Of a stretch of 64,000 nt of DNA, positions 52,795 to 61,956 are shown in pieces. Made by a program: the position numbers and the translations under genes. Position 1 is the stretch's first letter. Each line of letters opens with the position of its first letter. The stretch is from Hyphomicrobium denitrificans 1NES1 (lineage in GTDB: Bacteria; Pseudomonadota; Alphaproteobacteria; Rhizobiales; Hyphomicrobiaceae), in assembly GCF_000230975.2 (NCBI RefSeq), contig NC_021172.1, forward strand, positions 248,001 through 312,000. The letters are read 5' to 3'. The notes beneath the pieces are model-generated. The model was not told the origin of the DNA, did no database searches, and was given only the letters and a program-made list of their open reading frames with translations.

Positions 52795-53972
52795 CCTCCG
52801 GCCTCCGGCTTTGGCTAAGGGTTGCGCTGCTTATCTTCGTAATCTTTATGCCCCGCGTGGCCGATGCAGATCCGCTCGATGCCGCGATGGGAAAAGCGCT
52901 CTTCGATCGCACATGGGTTCCGGCGCCGGCATCGACCGACGCGTCCGATGGGCTCGGTCCGCTATTCGTGTCGCGCTCCTGCACGGGGTGCCACGGGCGC
53001 GGCGAAGGCTCTCACGTCGTCACGCGCGAGGACGGATCGCCGGATATCGCCGGCGCGGTCGTGCGCTTCGGCCGCGCCGATGGTTCGACCGATCCCTTTT
53101 ATGGGCTCGAACTGCAAACCAACGCTGTCCCTGGCCTCATGCCTGAGGGCAGTGCGCAGTATTTACCGAAGCTCGAACTTAATCTGAACGACCGAGCGCT
53201 CGCGAATGACGTAAAGGCGGGCGTTCGGTTGGCTCCGTCGCTTTTCGGTCGCGCCGCGTTCGATAGCGTTCCCGATGCGGAAATCCTCAAGCGCTTCGAT
53301 CCGGATGATCGCGACGGCGATGGGGTCAGAGGCCGCGCCAATAAAACTGCGGGAGGCATCGGTCGCTATGGCTGGAAGGCGGCGCAAGTGACGCTTGAAG
53401 AGCAAGTCGCGCATGCGTTCGCGTTCGACATCGGTCTTTCAAGTCCGAAGCAGCCGCGGCCCTACGGTGACTGTACAATTCTGCAAACCGCGTGTCTGGC
53501 CGCACCAAACGGCGAAAGTCCTCTGTTCAAAGGCCGCGAGCTTTCCGGAGATATTCTGAGAGTCGTTGCGGTCTATCTCGGAACGCTTCGTGCGCGTCAT
53601 GAAACGACCGATCCGGAAGCAGCCGCGCTCTTTGCCGCGACCGGCTGTGCCACGTGCCACGTGCCGTCGCTGGCGACGCGGGATGGCGGCTCCATTCCCG
53701 CATTTACCGATCTCCTGCTTCACGATATGGGATCGGCGCTCGATGACGGCGTCGGCGAGCCGGGCGTCAAACCTGAAGAATGGCGAACCGCGCCGTTAAT
53801 CGACGGGCATGTTCGCGAAAAAGAGCGCCGTTTTCTCCACGACGGTTCGGCTGCCTCGGTATCTGAAGCCGTTGCAAAGCACGGCGGGGAAGGGGCGCGC
53901 AGCCGGGATCTTTTCGAAGCGCTGAAGCCTGAAGATAAACAACGGCTGGTCGACTACGTGAGCGGGTTATGA
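52791..53972 (+). CDS. Di-haem c-type cytochrome, thiol-oxidoreductase-like (DHOR)
   Basis: 393 residues from ATG 52791, chosen over a 102-codon upstream extension inside the oxidase gene; the overlap ATGA is coupled. Signal peptide to about residue 25 (LRVALLIFVIFMPRVADA). Two haem-binding CxxCH sites: SCTGCHG (64-68) and GCATCHVP (286-290). Features of the DHOR family (COG3488) are GLGPLFVSRSCTGCHGRG, LAPSLFGRAAFDSVPD, a DPDDRDGDGVRGRAN calcium-type loop and the MGSALDDG/FLHDGSA segments near the end. Periplasmic electron carrier or peroxidase-like enzyme; reaction unknown. Confidence 0.88.
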   Translation: MTSGLRLWLRVALLIFVIFMPRVADADPLDAAMGKALFDRTWVPAPASTDASDGLGPLFVSRSCTGCHGRGEGSHVVTREDGSPDIAGAVVRFGRADGSTDPFYGLELQTNAVPGLMPEGSAQYLPKLELNLNDRALANDVKAGVRLAPSLFGRAAFDSVPDAEILKRFDPDDRDGDGVRGRANKTAGGIGRYGWKAAQVTLEEQVAHAFAFDIGLSSPKQPRPYGDCTILQTACLAAPNGESPLFKGRELSGDILRVVAVYLGTLRARHETTDPEAAALFAATGCATCHVPSLATRDGGSIPAFTDLLLHDMGSALDDGVGEPGVKPEEWRTAPLIDGHVREKERRFLHDGSAASVSEAVAKHGGEGARSRDLFEALKPEDKQRLVDYVSGL

Positions 53973-55039
53973 ATTTGATGCGAAAACTAAGGGTGCTGCT
54001 TTCCTTTTTTGTAATGGCGGCGCTGACGACGGCGGTTTCCGCCGCTGAGCCTCCGAGCCATCTCGAGATGGTTCGAACGGCGATCGAAACGCACATCATC
54101 CCGCATATCGACGCTTTGAAGACTGCGGCAGAGGCTTTGCCGCCTGTTGTCGAGACTGTCTGCAAGTCGGGGTCGCCAGAGGCGCGGCACGCATTGGAGA
54201 AGAAATTCGCCGACGCCGTCACTGCATACGCGGCAGTCGACTTTCTTCGTTTCGGTCCGATGCTCGAAAAGGGGCGGCGCGAGCAGATTTCCTTCTGGCC
54301 CGATCCGCGCGGCTTCGTCAGCCGGCAGCTGCGCATGATCCTCGTGAACAAGGATGAAAAGCTCGCCGAGCCGGGCATGCTCGCGAAGCAGAGTGCGGCG
54401 GTGCAGGGTCTGCCGGCGCTCGAAGCACTGATGCACGATAAGGATGTTCCGCTGGGTCCGACCGATCCTGCGCATTTTCGTTGCATCATGGCAAAGGCGA
54501 TTGTTCAGAACATTGTGCGTTTGACGAGCGAAGTTGCAGAAGGTTGGGAGAAACCGGGCGGATGGAAAGACAAGATGCTCAATCCGGGGTCGGAGAACGA
54601 TACCTATAAATCGGCAGCAGAGTCCGCGGTCGAGATCGTCAAAGCCTTTCTCGTCGGATTGTCGCTCACCGGCGATCTGCAACTGAAACCGCAGGTCGAT
54701 TCCAAAATCAAGCTGACGCCGCCCTATCAGAGATCCGGGCTTCAAAAACAATTCTACACCGCTAGCATCACGTCATTGCACGAACTCTACAACGCGCTCC
54801 GTCTCGAAGCCTATCTGAAGCCCGATATGGCTTGGATGAAAGGCTGGTCACAGGGGACATGGCGAACGATCGAGTCAATCGATGGCGCAGGCGGGCGAGC
54901 GCCGGGTGCACAAAGGAAAGACACACCGACCGCGCGCGAGGTCTTCGACCGGATGAATGGCCTGCGCAATATCGTGGCCAATCGCTTATCGACAGCAGCC
55001 GGATTGACGGTAGGTTTCAATGAGCTTGATGGTGATTGA
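53969..55039 (+). CDS. Second imelysin-family periplasmic protein
   Basis: 356 residues with signal peptide (KLRVLLSFFVMAALTTAVSA). Imelysin-like helical domain of the COG3489 type: VDFLRFGPMLEKGRREQISFWPDPRG (split at Arg), then VQGLPALEALMHDKD in the place of GxHxxE, where the metal histidine is replaced (GLPALE), and LSLTGDLQLKPQVDSKIKL. Distinct from the first imelysin and not a recent duplicate. Start overlaps the cytochrome stop by 4 bases; a second in-frame ATG lies three codons in. Confidence 0.88.
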   Translation: MNLMRKLRVLLSFFVMAALTTAVSAAEPPSHLEMVRTAIETHIIPHIDALKTAAEALPPVVETVCKSGSPEARHALEKKFADAVTAYAAVDFLRFGPMLEKGRREQISFWPDPRGFVSRQLRMILVNKDEKLAEPGMLAKQSAAVQGLPALEALMHDKDVPLGPTDPAHFRCIMAKAIVQNIVRLTSEVAEGWEKPGGWKDKMLNPGSENDTYKSAAESAVEIVKAFLVGLSLTGDLQLKPQVDSKIKLTPPYQRSGLQKQFYTASITSLHELYNALRLEAYLKPDMAWMKGWSQGTWRTIESIDGAGGRAPGAQRKDTPTAREVFDRMNGLRNIVANRLSTAAGLTVGFNELDGD

Positions 55040-56132
55040 TCGCAGGTCCCTGCTGCTTGGCACGCTGGCGTTCATCGGAACGTCATCCGCCGGCAAGGCT
55101 TTCGCGTCGACTACGGACAGCGACATCGCCTATGTCGCCACCGCACGCCGGGGCATGAGCGATTTTTGCGTTCTGCTTCTCAGAGTTGACGGGTCGATCG
55201 TTCGCGAGGTTCCGCTGACGGCGCGAGGGCATGACATTGCCTATCATCGTCCGTCGGGACGGGTTGCTGTTTTCGCACGGCGGCCGGGAGCGTTTGGAGC
55301 CGCGTTCTATCTCGACAAGACTACGCCGCCTCACATTTTCACGCCGGGCGAGGGCCGTCACTACTACGGTCACGGAGGCTTTTCGCAGGACGGTCGGCTT
55401 CTTTATGCTTCTGAGGCGGATGTCGAGGGCGAGCGCGGTCTTATCGGCATCTACGACGTCGGGGGCGGCTACAAGAAGATCGGCGAGCATCAAAGCTACG
55501 GCGTCGGCCCGCACGAAATCATGCTGCTTGCGGACGGTAAGACGATCGCGGTCGGAAACGGTGGCCTCGATACGGTTCCCGATGCGGGTCGTGAAAATCT
55601 AAACGTCGATACGATGGAGCCGTCGCTTGCCTTCGTTGACGCGGAAAGCGGCAAGCTGGTCGCCAAGCACGCGATGTCGGGCGATCTCAAGTCGCTTTCC
55701 ATCCGTCATGTGACCCAGGACAAGACGGGGCTCATCTGGTTCGGCGGTCAATGGGAGGGAAGCCCGAGCGAGACGCCGCAGATCGTCGGCAGTGCTGGGC
55801 TTGATCGCGAATTGAAGCTTGTCGACGCACCGGGCGGTGGGAAGGATTTGCGCGGTTACATCGGCGCGATGGCGGTTAGCAAGGATGGGCGTTTCATTGC
55901 GGCGAGCGCGCCGAAGGCCGGCCATGTGCTCTATGTCGATTCCGAGACGGGGCAAGTCGTCGGCAAGAGTGATCTCAAGGACGTTTGCGGTCTTTCGTCG
56001 GAAGGCGAGCACGACTTCGCGGCCTCGTCGGGCTTCGGCGTTATCCGTTATGAGACGGCCGAAGCGCGTGTGATTTCCGAGCACGAACTGCAGGACATCG
56101 CCTTCGATAACCATCTGCGGCGCATCTCCTGA
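55020..56132 (+). CDS. DUF1513 beta-propeller-like periplasmic protein
   Basis: 370 residues with a twin-arginine signal (DRRSLLLGTLAFIGTSSAG). Repeating strands with GHDIAYHRPSGRVAVFARRPG, HYYGHGGFSQDGRLLYASE, YGVGPHEIMLLADGKTIAVGNGG and GAMAVSKDGRFIAAS are WD/YVTN-like blades, typical of DUF1513 (COG3490). It normally closes the imelysin-cytochrome-imelysin cassette, as here. Overlaps the imelysin gene by 20 bases. Role unknown; the propeller may dock the other components. Confidence 0.88.
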   Translation: MSLMVIDRRSLLLGTLAFIGTSSAGKAFASTTDSDIAYVATARRGMSDFCVLLLRVDGSIVREVPLTARGHDIAYHRPSGRVAVFARRPGAFGAAFYLDKTTPPHIFTPGEGRHYYGHGGFSQDGRLLYASEADVEGERGLIGIYDVGGGYKKIGEHQSYGVGPHEIMLLADGKTIAVGNGGLDTVPDAGRENLNVDTMEPSLAFVDAESGKLVAKHAMSGDLKSLSIRHVTQDKTGLIWFGGQWEGSPSETPQIVGSAGLDRELKLVDAPGGGKDLRGYIGAMAVSKDGRFIAASAPKAGHVLYVDSETGQVVGKSDLKDVCGLSSEGEHDFAASSGFGVIRYETAEARVISEHELQDIAFDNHLRRIS

Positions 56133-56224
56133 GCTTCCGCGCGACCGCGCAATTTCGGGCGCCTTCTGCCGATTGCCACTCTGTCGCGATTGCGCTTTCT
56201 GGGTACCGAGGCTAGAAGCGCGAA

Positions 56225-57628
56225 ATGACGAAACCCGCGGTCAAAGCAAACGTGAAAGCAAGTGCGAAGGCGCGGCGCTTGGCGCATGGGTCCGGTGCAA
56301 CGACGGCGCCTGCGCCGAAGGTCGGCTTCGTGTCGCTCGGCTGTCCGAAGGCGCTCGTCGACAGCGAGCGCATCATCACCAAGCTCAGGTCCGAAGGCTA
56401 CATGATCGCGCCTGACTATTCGGGCGCCGACGTCGTCGTCGTCAACACGTGCGGCTTCCTCGATTCAGCGAAGCAAGAAAGCCTCGACGCAATCGGCGAA
56501 GCCATGAACGCCAATGGTCGAGTGATCGTCACGGGGTGTTTCGGGGTTGAGGAAACGCGCATCCGCGATGTGCATCCAGGCGTGCTTGCCGTCACCGGCC
56601 CGCACCAATACGAGCAGGTCGTCGAGGCGGTTCACGATGTGGTGCCGCCGCTGCACGATCCGTTCGTCGATCTGGTGCCGCCCGAGGGGCTGCGGCTTAC
56701 GCCGCGTCACTACGCCTATCTGAAGATTTCGGAAGGATGTAACAACCGCTGCTCATTCTGCATCATTCCTTCGCTGCGGGGCGATCTCGCGAGTCGGCCG
56801 TCAAATCACGTCATGAGCGAGGCGGAGCGTCTCGTGAATGCCGGCGTGAAAGAGTTGCTCGTTATCAGTCAGGACACGAGCGCTTACGGTCTCGATCTCA
56901 AATACGCCGAAAGTCCGTGGAAAGGCGTACCGCTGAAGGCGCGCTTTCAGGATATTTCTCGCGCGCTGGGCGAACTCGGTGTGTGGGTCCGGATGCATTA
57001 CGTCTACCCCTATCCGCATGTCGACGACGTCATTCCGCTGATGGCGGAGGGCAAAATTCTGCCCTATCTCGACATTCCGTTTCAGCACGCGTCTCCGGCA
57101 GTCTTGAAGGCGATGCGGCGACCCGCGGCGCAGGAGAAGACGGCGGAGCGTATCCGCCGCTGGCGCGAAGTCTGTCCCGATCTCGCCATCCGCTCGACGT
57201 TCATCGTCGGCTTTCCGGGCGAGACGGAAGAGGATTTTGCGTTCCTGCTCGACTGGCTGAAGGAAGCCGGCATCAACCGCGCCGGATGCTTCAAGTATGA
57301 AGCCGTCGAAGGCGCGAAGGCCAATGCAATCGATGGCGCCATCCCGGAAGAGGTGAAAGAGGAACGCTGGCACCGCTTCATGGCCATGCAGAAGGACGTC
57401 AGCAGCGCGCAACTCGCGAGCAAAGTGGGACAGGTCATCGACGTCCTGGTTGACGAGGTCGATGAGGATGGCACGATTGCCCGCTCCAAGTGGGATGCGC
57501 CCGAGATCGACGGCAACGTGTTCCTGAACGGCGAGCACGGCGTCAAGGTCGGCGATCTGGTCCGCGTGAAAGTCGTCGAGGCCGGTGACTACGATCTCTG
57601 GGCTGAACGCTCTACGGCCGACGCTTAG
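56225..57628 (+). CDS. rimO: Ribosomal protein S12 methylthiotransferase RimO
   Basis: Radical-SAM enzyme that adds a methylthio group to an aspartate of ribosomal protein S12. 467 residues: UPF0004 domain with cysteines in [29 protein letters not shown] and [11 protein letters not shown] (first cluster), radical-SAM cluster motif [15 protein letters not shown], and C-terminal TRAM domain ([15 protein letters not shown]...[17 protein letters not shown]). The SLGCPK and VDSE pattern distinguishes RimO from MiaB. Basic N-terminal tail of about 30 residues. Confidence 0.95.
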   Translation: MTKPAVKANVKASAKARRLAHGSGATTAPAPKVGFVSLGCPKALVDSERIITKLRSEGYMIAPDYSGADVVVVNTCGFLDSAKQESLDAIGEAMNANGRVIVTGCFGVEETRIRDVHPGVLAVTGPHQYEQVVEAVHDVVPPLHDPFVDLVPPEGLRLTPRHYAYLKISEGCNNRCSFCIIPSLRGDLASRPSNHVMSEAERLVNAGVKELLVISQDTSAYGLDLKYAESPWKGVPLKARFQDISRALGELGVWVRMHYVYPYPHVDDVIPLMAEGKILPYLDIPFQHASPAVLKAMRRPAAQEKTAERIRRWREVCPDLAIRSTFIVGFPGETEEDFAFLLDWLKEAGINRAGCFKYEAVEGAKANAIDGAIPEEVKEERWHRFMAMQKDVSSAQLASKVGQVIDVLVDEVDEDGTIARSKWDAPEIDGNVFLNGEHGVKVGDLVRVKVVEAGDYDLWAERSTADA

Positions 57629-57641
57629 TCCGGTTCCAAGC

Positions 57642-58559
57642 CTAAAGCTGGACGGCACCCGACTCCTCGGGTTTCGCTTTATAGTCCGGCTCGACGTGGA
57701 TGACGACTTCCGAGCCCTCGATGGTGTTTTCGATGGCGTGCTCGAGGCGATCGCAGATGATATGCGCATTGTCGACCGTCATCGCACCCGGAACGATCAA
57801 GTGAAATTCGATGAAGAGCGCGCGTCCCGCCTGTCGGGTCCGGATATCGTGGGCTTCGAGCGCGCCGCGGCCGTTGGCCTCGATGATCTTGCGGATGCGC
57901 AGCTCGATTTCTGGACTCGCCGCCTCGTCGAGCAGGTGCGACATCGACTGGACGGCGATCTTGTAGCCCATCCAGAGAATGTTCAAAGCCACGACTGCGG
58001 CGATCAGTGGATCGAGAAGGTGCCAGCCCGTCAAGACTGCGATCGCCAGGCCGGCGACAACCCCGACGGAGGTCATGACGTCGGTGAAAAGATGCTGCCC
58101 ATCGGCGACGAGCGCGGGCGAGCGCCACGACCTGCCACGATTGATCAGCACCCAAGCCGATGCGCCGTTGAGAACCGAAGCGACGATATTGAGCCCGATG
58201 CCGAGAGCGGAATGCTCGATCTTAACGCCTTCGATGAAAGCGTTGCGCGCCTTCATCAGGATGAGCACAGCCGCGACGGCTATCATCGCACCTTCGAACA
58301 TCGCGGCCAGAAATTCTGCCTTGTGATGGCCAAAGGGGTGATCGGAGTCGGCGGGTTTGGCGCTCAGGCGAATGGCGGCGAACGCGGTCACCGCCGTCAT
58401 GACGTTGACGACGCTCTCAAGGGCGTCGGAGAAGAGCGCGATCGAGCCCGACACCACATAGGCAACGTATTTGATCGCGATGACAACGAGCGCGATGGCG
58501 ATGTTTGCTACCGCAAGCCGGTTGATTCTCGAGGCTTCGAAATTTGAATCTGCCGGCAT
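57642..58559 (-). CDS. Cation diffusion facilitator family transporter
   Basis: 305 residues from ATG 58559, with six membrane helices (VANIAIALVVIAIKYVAYVV first). Metal-site motifs: SGSIALFSDALESVVN with S-D-A-x-x-x in helix 2, DHPFGHHKAEF, and DVMTSVGVVAGLAIA in helix 5 (Asp plus the preceding HLFTD). A cytoplasmic C-terminal ferredoxin-like domain follows (AHDIRTRQAGRALFIEFHLIV). Exports Zn, Fe or Mn in exchange for protons; the SDALES and HLFTD signature fits the Zn/Fe-type subgroup. Upstream alternative starts at 58601 and 58661 lack ribosome-binding sites. Confidence 0.88.
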   Translation of the reverse strand: MPADSNFEASRINRLAVANIAIALVVIAIKYVAYVVSGSIALFSDALESVVNVMTAVTAFAAIRLSAKPADSDHPFGHHKAEFLAAMFEGAMIAVAAVLILMKARNAFIEGVKIEHSALGIGLNIVASVLNGASAWVLINRGRSWRSPALVADGQHLFTDVMTSVGVVAGLAIAVLTGWHLLDPLIAAVVALNILWMGYKIAVQSMSHLLDEAASPEIELRIRKIIEANGRGALEAHDIRTRQAGRALFIEFHLIVPGAMTVDNAHIICDRLEHAIENTIEGSEVVIHVEPDYKAKPEESGAVQL

Positions 58560-58771
58560 GTCAATCTTGTCTTTCTGTCCCGTAGCCGGCCTAAGTGCCA
58601 TATTTGTGAGGCCGCTGCCATCGAACACGGGGATGTGCGGCTTCGTGGCTGCCTTATCCACATGCGTCAGAAGATGGCGTCTCGCCCATAACGACCGAAT
58701 CTGTTGCTGACAATAGCGGGGTTAAGGATTGTCAGTCCGCCTAGACGGGCGCGCAGGGTGTGGGGGACGTC

Positions 58772-59686
58772 ATGGCCAACTTTACGACGCACATTGCGGT
58801 TGGAACCGTGGTCTCGGGTGCGTTGGCAACATTGACGCTCGCCGCCAACGTCGTTGCACCGGAGAACCTTGTCGCGGTGACGATGGCAGGCGTTCTCGGC
58901 TCCGTGCTTCCCGATATCGATCTTAAGGACTCGCGGCCAAGCCGGGCGATGTTCGCGGGGCTGGCAATTTTCTTTTCGTTTGCGGTGCTGTTCACCGCGG
59001 CCACGAAATTCTCCATAGCCGAACTCTGGATCTTGTGGCTCGGGACGTTGCTGCTGGTACGCTACGGGCTTCATATGGTGTTTCATCGCATTTCCGTGCA
59101 CCGCGGCATCTGGCATTCAATTCTGGCGGCGGTTTTTTGCGCGGTCGCGACGGCGGTTGTCTTTCAGCACATGCTGAACAAGCCGGCGGGCGTCGCGTGG
59201 CTTGGCGGTGCCTTCATGTTTGTCGGATATCTGACGCATCTGACGCTGGATGAGATCTATTCGGTCGACGTCATGGATACGCGGCTGAAGTCATCGTTCG
59301 GAACGGCATTGAAATTCTTCGATCACCGCCATTTCTATGCCTCGCTTGGGATGGCAGCTGCCACGCTCGGCGCCATCGTCGTCTCGCCGCCGACCAATAC
59401 GTTCGTCGACGGGCTTTCATCGCGTAGCCTCTGGAGCGGTCTCGAACAGCGGCTTTTGCCGCCGGACAAGTGGTTCGGTCTTGTCGAGACGCCACGTATG
59501 GCGCGCCGCAATGACGATGATAAGGCAACCGGCGTCGTGACGGGGTCTGTCAATCAAGGCGCGGTAACGGAAAACGGAAGTGACGCCGGAACGCTGATAT
59601 CGGAGCCGGCCTCAACACCGGAAGCCATTCCAAGCCCGGCAGACACCCCAGCTGTCAGCGTGCCCAGCGAGAACGCAAGCCCCTGA
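58772..59686 (+). CDS. DUF457-like inner-membrane metal-dependent hydrolase family protein
   Basis: 304 residues from ATG 58772 (GGGGG site upstream). Begins ANFTTHIAVGTVVSGALATL; GVLGSVLPDIDLKDSRPSR, then VFHRISVHRGIWHSILAA and YLTHLTLDEIYSVD give the conserved Asp/His positions of the YdjM/DUF457 membrane-bound hydrolase family. Four to five helices, then a disordered Ser/Thr/Glu-rich C-terminal tail (about 250-304). Substrate unknown. Its 3' end overlaps the convergent TetR gene by 32 bases. Confidence 0.82.
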   Translation: MANFTTHIAVGTVVSGALATLTLAANVVAPENLVAVTMAGVLGSVLPDIDLKDSRPSRAMFAGLAIFFSFAVLFTAATKFSIAELWILWLGTLLLVRYGLHMVFHRISVHRGIWHSILAAVFCAVATAVVFQHMLNKPAGVAWLGGAFMFVGYLTHLTLDEIYSVDVMDTRLKSSFGTALKFFDHRHFYASLGMAAATLGAIVVSPPTNTFVDGLSSRSLWSGLEQRLLPPDKWFGLVETPRMARRNDDDKATGVVTGSVNQGAVTENGSDAGTLISEPASTPEAIPSPADTPAVSVPSENASP

Positions 59687-60263
59687 CAAAGTTAGACGTC
59701 AGCTCTTTTGCGTAGGTCTGTGCCGTCGCTGGAGTCAGATGGACGCCTTTCTCGCTGGCAGCGACAGCAGCGATGCCGTGGACACTCGCAAACAGAGCCC
59801 GCGCAGTCGTATCGAGCCCTTCGAGTGACTCTGCCGGGGCAAGCGGAGCGAGGCCTTTGCGAAAGATCTCCGCGAGATTATTCAGATGCTCGTGGAAAGG
59901 CGGAGGCACAGTACTCGCGCTTGGTACACTGTGGGCAAAGAGAAGGTTCCACATGCGTTTATTGGCCAGCGCGAAGTCGATATAGGCGTGGGTGAGCGCA
60001 TCGACATTCTCCTCGCCGTTCGTTCCAAGCGGCACCCGCTTCAGGTGATCAACGGTTCGAGCTAACAGCTGAACCTGAAGCGTCAAAAGCACGTCGTCCA
60101 GGTTTTCGAAGATATTGTATAGCGTTCCGGGCGAGTACCCGATCATGCGGGCTATCTCTCGAGCCGAGAGACCAGAAATGCCGTTGCGTTCAACAATGGT
60201 ACGTGAGGCGTCTAGGATGAGCTGGCGAAGCTCTTCCGGCGAATGAACTGCTCTCCGTCCCAC
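59655..60263 (-). CDS. TetR-family transcriptional regulator
   Basis: 202 residues. N-terminal helix-turn-helix is clear: ELRQLILDASRTIVERNGIS, LSAREIARMIGYSPGTLYNIF. The C-terminal ligand-binding helices contain FALANKRMWNLLFAH and a TetR_C_33-like stretch (ALFASVHGIAAVAAS). Ligand and targets unknown. The 3' end overlaps the DUF457-like gene tail. A perfect 19-base palindrome lies about 145 bases upstream of its start. Confidence 0.88.
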   Translation of the reverse strand: MGRRAVHSPEELRQLILDASRTIVERNGISGLSAREIARMIGYSPGTLYNIFENLDDVLLTLQVQLLARTVDHLKRVPLGTNGEENVDALTHAYIDFALANKRMWNLLFAHSVPSASTVPPPFHEHLNNLAEIFRKGLAPLAPAESLEGLDTTARALFASVHGIAAVAASEKGVHLTPATAQTYAKELTSNFVRGLRSRWAR

Positions 60264-60406
60264 TGCGAGGCCTCGCCTGCGTTCAGTTCATTTCCGTCGA
60301 GAATCTTATATTACGTGGATCGCAGGGCAAAATTCCCTTAGCCCGATGCAGGAATTATTTTGAATAGGAAAAACACATTTAGCAGGTGCGGAACGCGCAG
60401 TCTACT

Positions 60407-60425
60407 TTCCCTCAATTTGAGGGAA
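60407..60425. promoter_or_regulatory. Perfect 19-base palindrome upstream of the TetR gene
   Basis: TTCCCTCAA-T-TTGAGGGAA: two exact 9-base arms around one base, in the 261-base gap between the TetR gene start and the tadG-like gene end. Size and position fit a TetR-dimer operator (autoregulation). No T tract follows on either strand, so a terminator is less likely. Confidence 0.55.
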
Positions 60426-60524
60426 TAAGCTGCTGTTATTCTTGTTGATTAGCCGGAGATCGGAGAGCTGAAATTCCACTTCAGTGCTGAATGTGCAATT
60501 TCTTTATCCTGCGGAAACTTTGGC

Positions 60525-61151
60525 TCAACCGCTGCCGGCCGGGCACTTCAAGTTTTGGGTCTTCTGGCCGAAGAAGACCGAGCCATAGCGGGGAGCAAAC
60601 GTCATGGTGTCCGACCAATTCATCGCCTGGGTGATGCCCGGAACAATGTTCGCCAGGAGCGGCGTGTAGGTGTATTTGGCCTCGATGACGATTGCGGCAT
60701 CACCCTTTGAAATCATGTTCGGGTCGGGCATGGATTTCACGTCACCGCAGTTTGCAATCGCCGCGTTGTGATACGACCACGCCCACTCGACCTTAGTAAT
60801 ACTGGCGTCGGCGCTCGACGCTCGCAGTTGCGTGATCGCGATCTGCAAAGGCGTTGAGCTGAAGGGTTCCATGACGTGTTCGGCAGAGACCAACATGCCG
60901 TCAAGCGTCGTCGAGGCATCCTCTGGAGTTGAGCCGATCTGCTTTTCGCGCGCTACGAGGTCACCGATCATTGCCGTGGCCCGTTGAAAACGCTTGTTCA
61001 CCATCAAAGCGCGCGAAATCTCAAAGGTTCCGAACGTCATCAGCATCAGCAAAGGGGCGATGAATGCAAACTCGACCGCGGCGACGCCGGACGAATTGGA
61101 GAGAAAAGCAAGTATCCGCGACGTGATTTGGAGTTTCAGACGCTGGTTCAT
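60525..61151 (-). CDS. TadE/TadG-like pseudopilin
   Basis: 208 residues from ATG 61151 (AGGAAAAG site). Basic N-terminus, then the TadE-like motif SSGVAAVEFAFIAPLLMLMTFGTFEISRALM: a glutamate five residues into a long hydrophobic helix, as processed by the prepilin peptidase of Tad systems. The C-terminal part is periplasmic, with two cysteines (ANCGDV, LKCPAG). Minor pilin of the Flp/Tad adhesive pilus. Second gene of a pair with the TadE-like gene, 37 bases downstream of it. Confidence 0.85.
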   Translation of the reverse strand: MNQRLKLQITSRILAFLSNSSGVAAVEFAFIAPLLMLMTFGTFEISRALMVNKRFQRATAMIGDLVAREKQIGSTPEDASTTLDGMLVSAEHVMEPFSSTPLQIAITQLRASSADASITKVEWAWSYHNAAIANCGDVKSMPDPNMISKGDAAIVIEAKYTYTPLLANIVPGITQAMNWSDTMTFAPRYGSVFFGQKTQNLKCPAGSG

Positions 61152-61188
61152 GGATAGCTTTTCCTGCGCGACGACGGCATCACCGACC

Positions 61189-61785
61189 TCAGCTTTGCGG
61201 ATACGGTTCACTGCGGAATGCCGTTGCCGTTTGCAGCATCAACGACCCGTCGGCCATGTTGCCGAGTTTGATCATTGGCAGCTTCGACGTGAAATTCCAT
61301 TTATAGCACACCGTCACGATCACGACGTCGCTGGCGGCGCCGGAATAGATCGCGATGAGGTCGGTGCCGGGCGCAGTGTTTGTGACGACCACTCCACCCT
61401 GGACGCAGGGCTGAGGCTTGGCGCTGTTCAGTCCTGCCCAACCATCGGGGTAAGATTTTACGAAGATCTGCAGTTGGTTGCAGTCGATCCACGAGCCAGC
61501 ACCATCGCAGATGCTTTGCTTGAACTGGTTGACCGTCATTTTGTCGGTGACGGCTTCACCCGTTCGGATCAGACGGCTTGTCTGATCCATGCCCTTCTCG
61601 AGGGAATTCGAGATGAAGAAATAAAAGGCGCAGCCAACAAAGCCCAATATGAACATGAAAAAGGGAATGGCGACGATGGAGAATTCCAACGCCGTCGATC
61701 CCTTATCGTCCGCTTTCCATTGCCGTAGCAAACGGTTGCGGAGCAGTTGGCGGGAAATGGCGCTAACGCTGTGCGTGGTAGTCAT
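61189..61785 (-). CDS. TadE-like pseudopilin
   Basis: 198 residues from ATG 61785 (a TTG 33 bases upstream is less likely). N-terminal KADDKGSTALEFSIVAIPFFMFILGFVGCAFYF shows the TadE signature, G-S-T-A-L-E-F followed by a hydrophobic helix. Four cysteines in the periplasmic part (SICDGAG, IDCNQ, PCVQGG, VTVCYKW) suggest two disulfides. Likely a minor pilin of the adjacent Flp pilus system. Confidence 0.87.
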   Translation of the reverse strand: MTTTHSVSAISRQLLRNRLLRQWKADDKGSTALEFSIVAIPFFMFILGFVGCAFYFFISNSLEKGMDQTSRLIRTGEAVTDKMTVNQFKQSICDGAGSWIDCNQLQIFVKSYPDGWAGLNSAKPQPCVQGGVVVTNTAPGTDLIAIYSGAASDVVIVTVCYKWNFTSKLPMIKLGNMADGSLMLQTATAFRSEPYPQS

Positions 61786-61956
61786 GAAACGCTCGCGACC
61801 GTTGATGATAACGGGCAATCAATAAATTAGCGCCGATTAAAGCGGCATTTATCGAAAGACATTTCGCGTTTGATGGTTGAGCAAATGTGAAAACCGGCAA
61901 ACACCGGCCGGCCCGAGACGATGGGAGGACAGTCCGCTTGCGGCTCGGATGGACAG

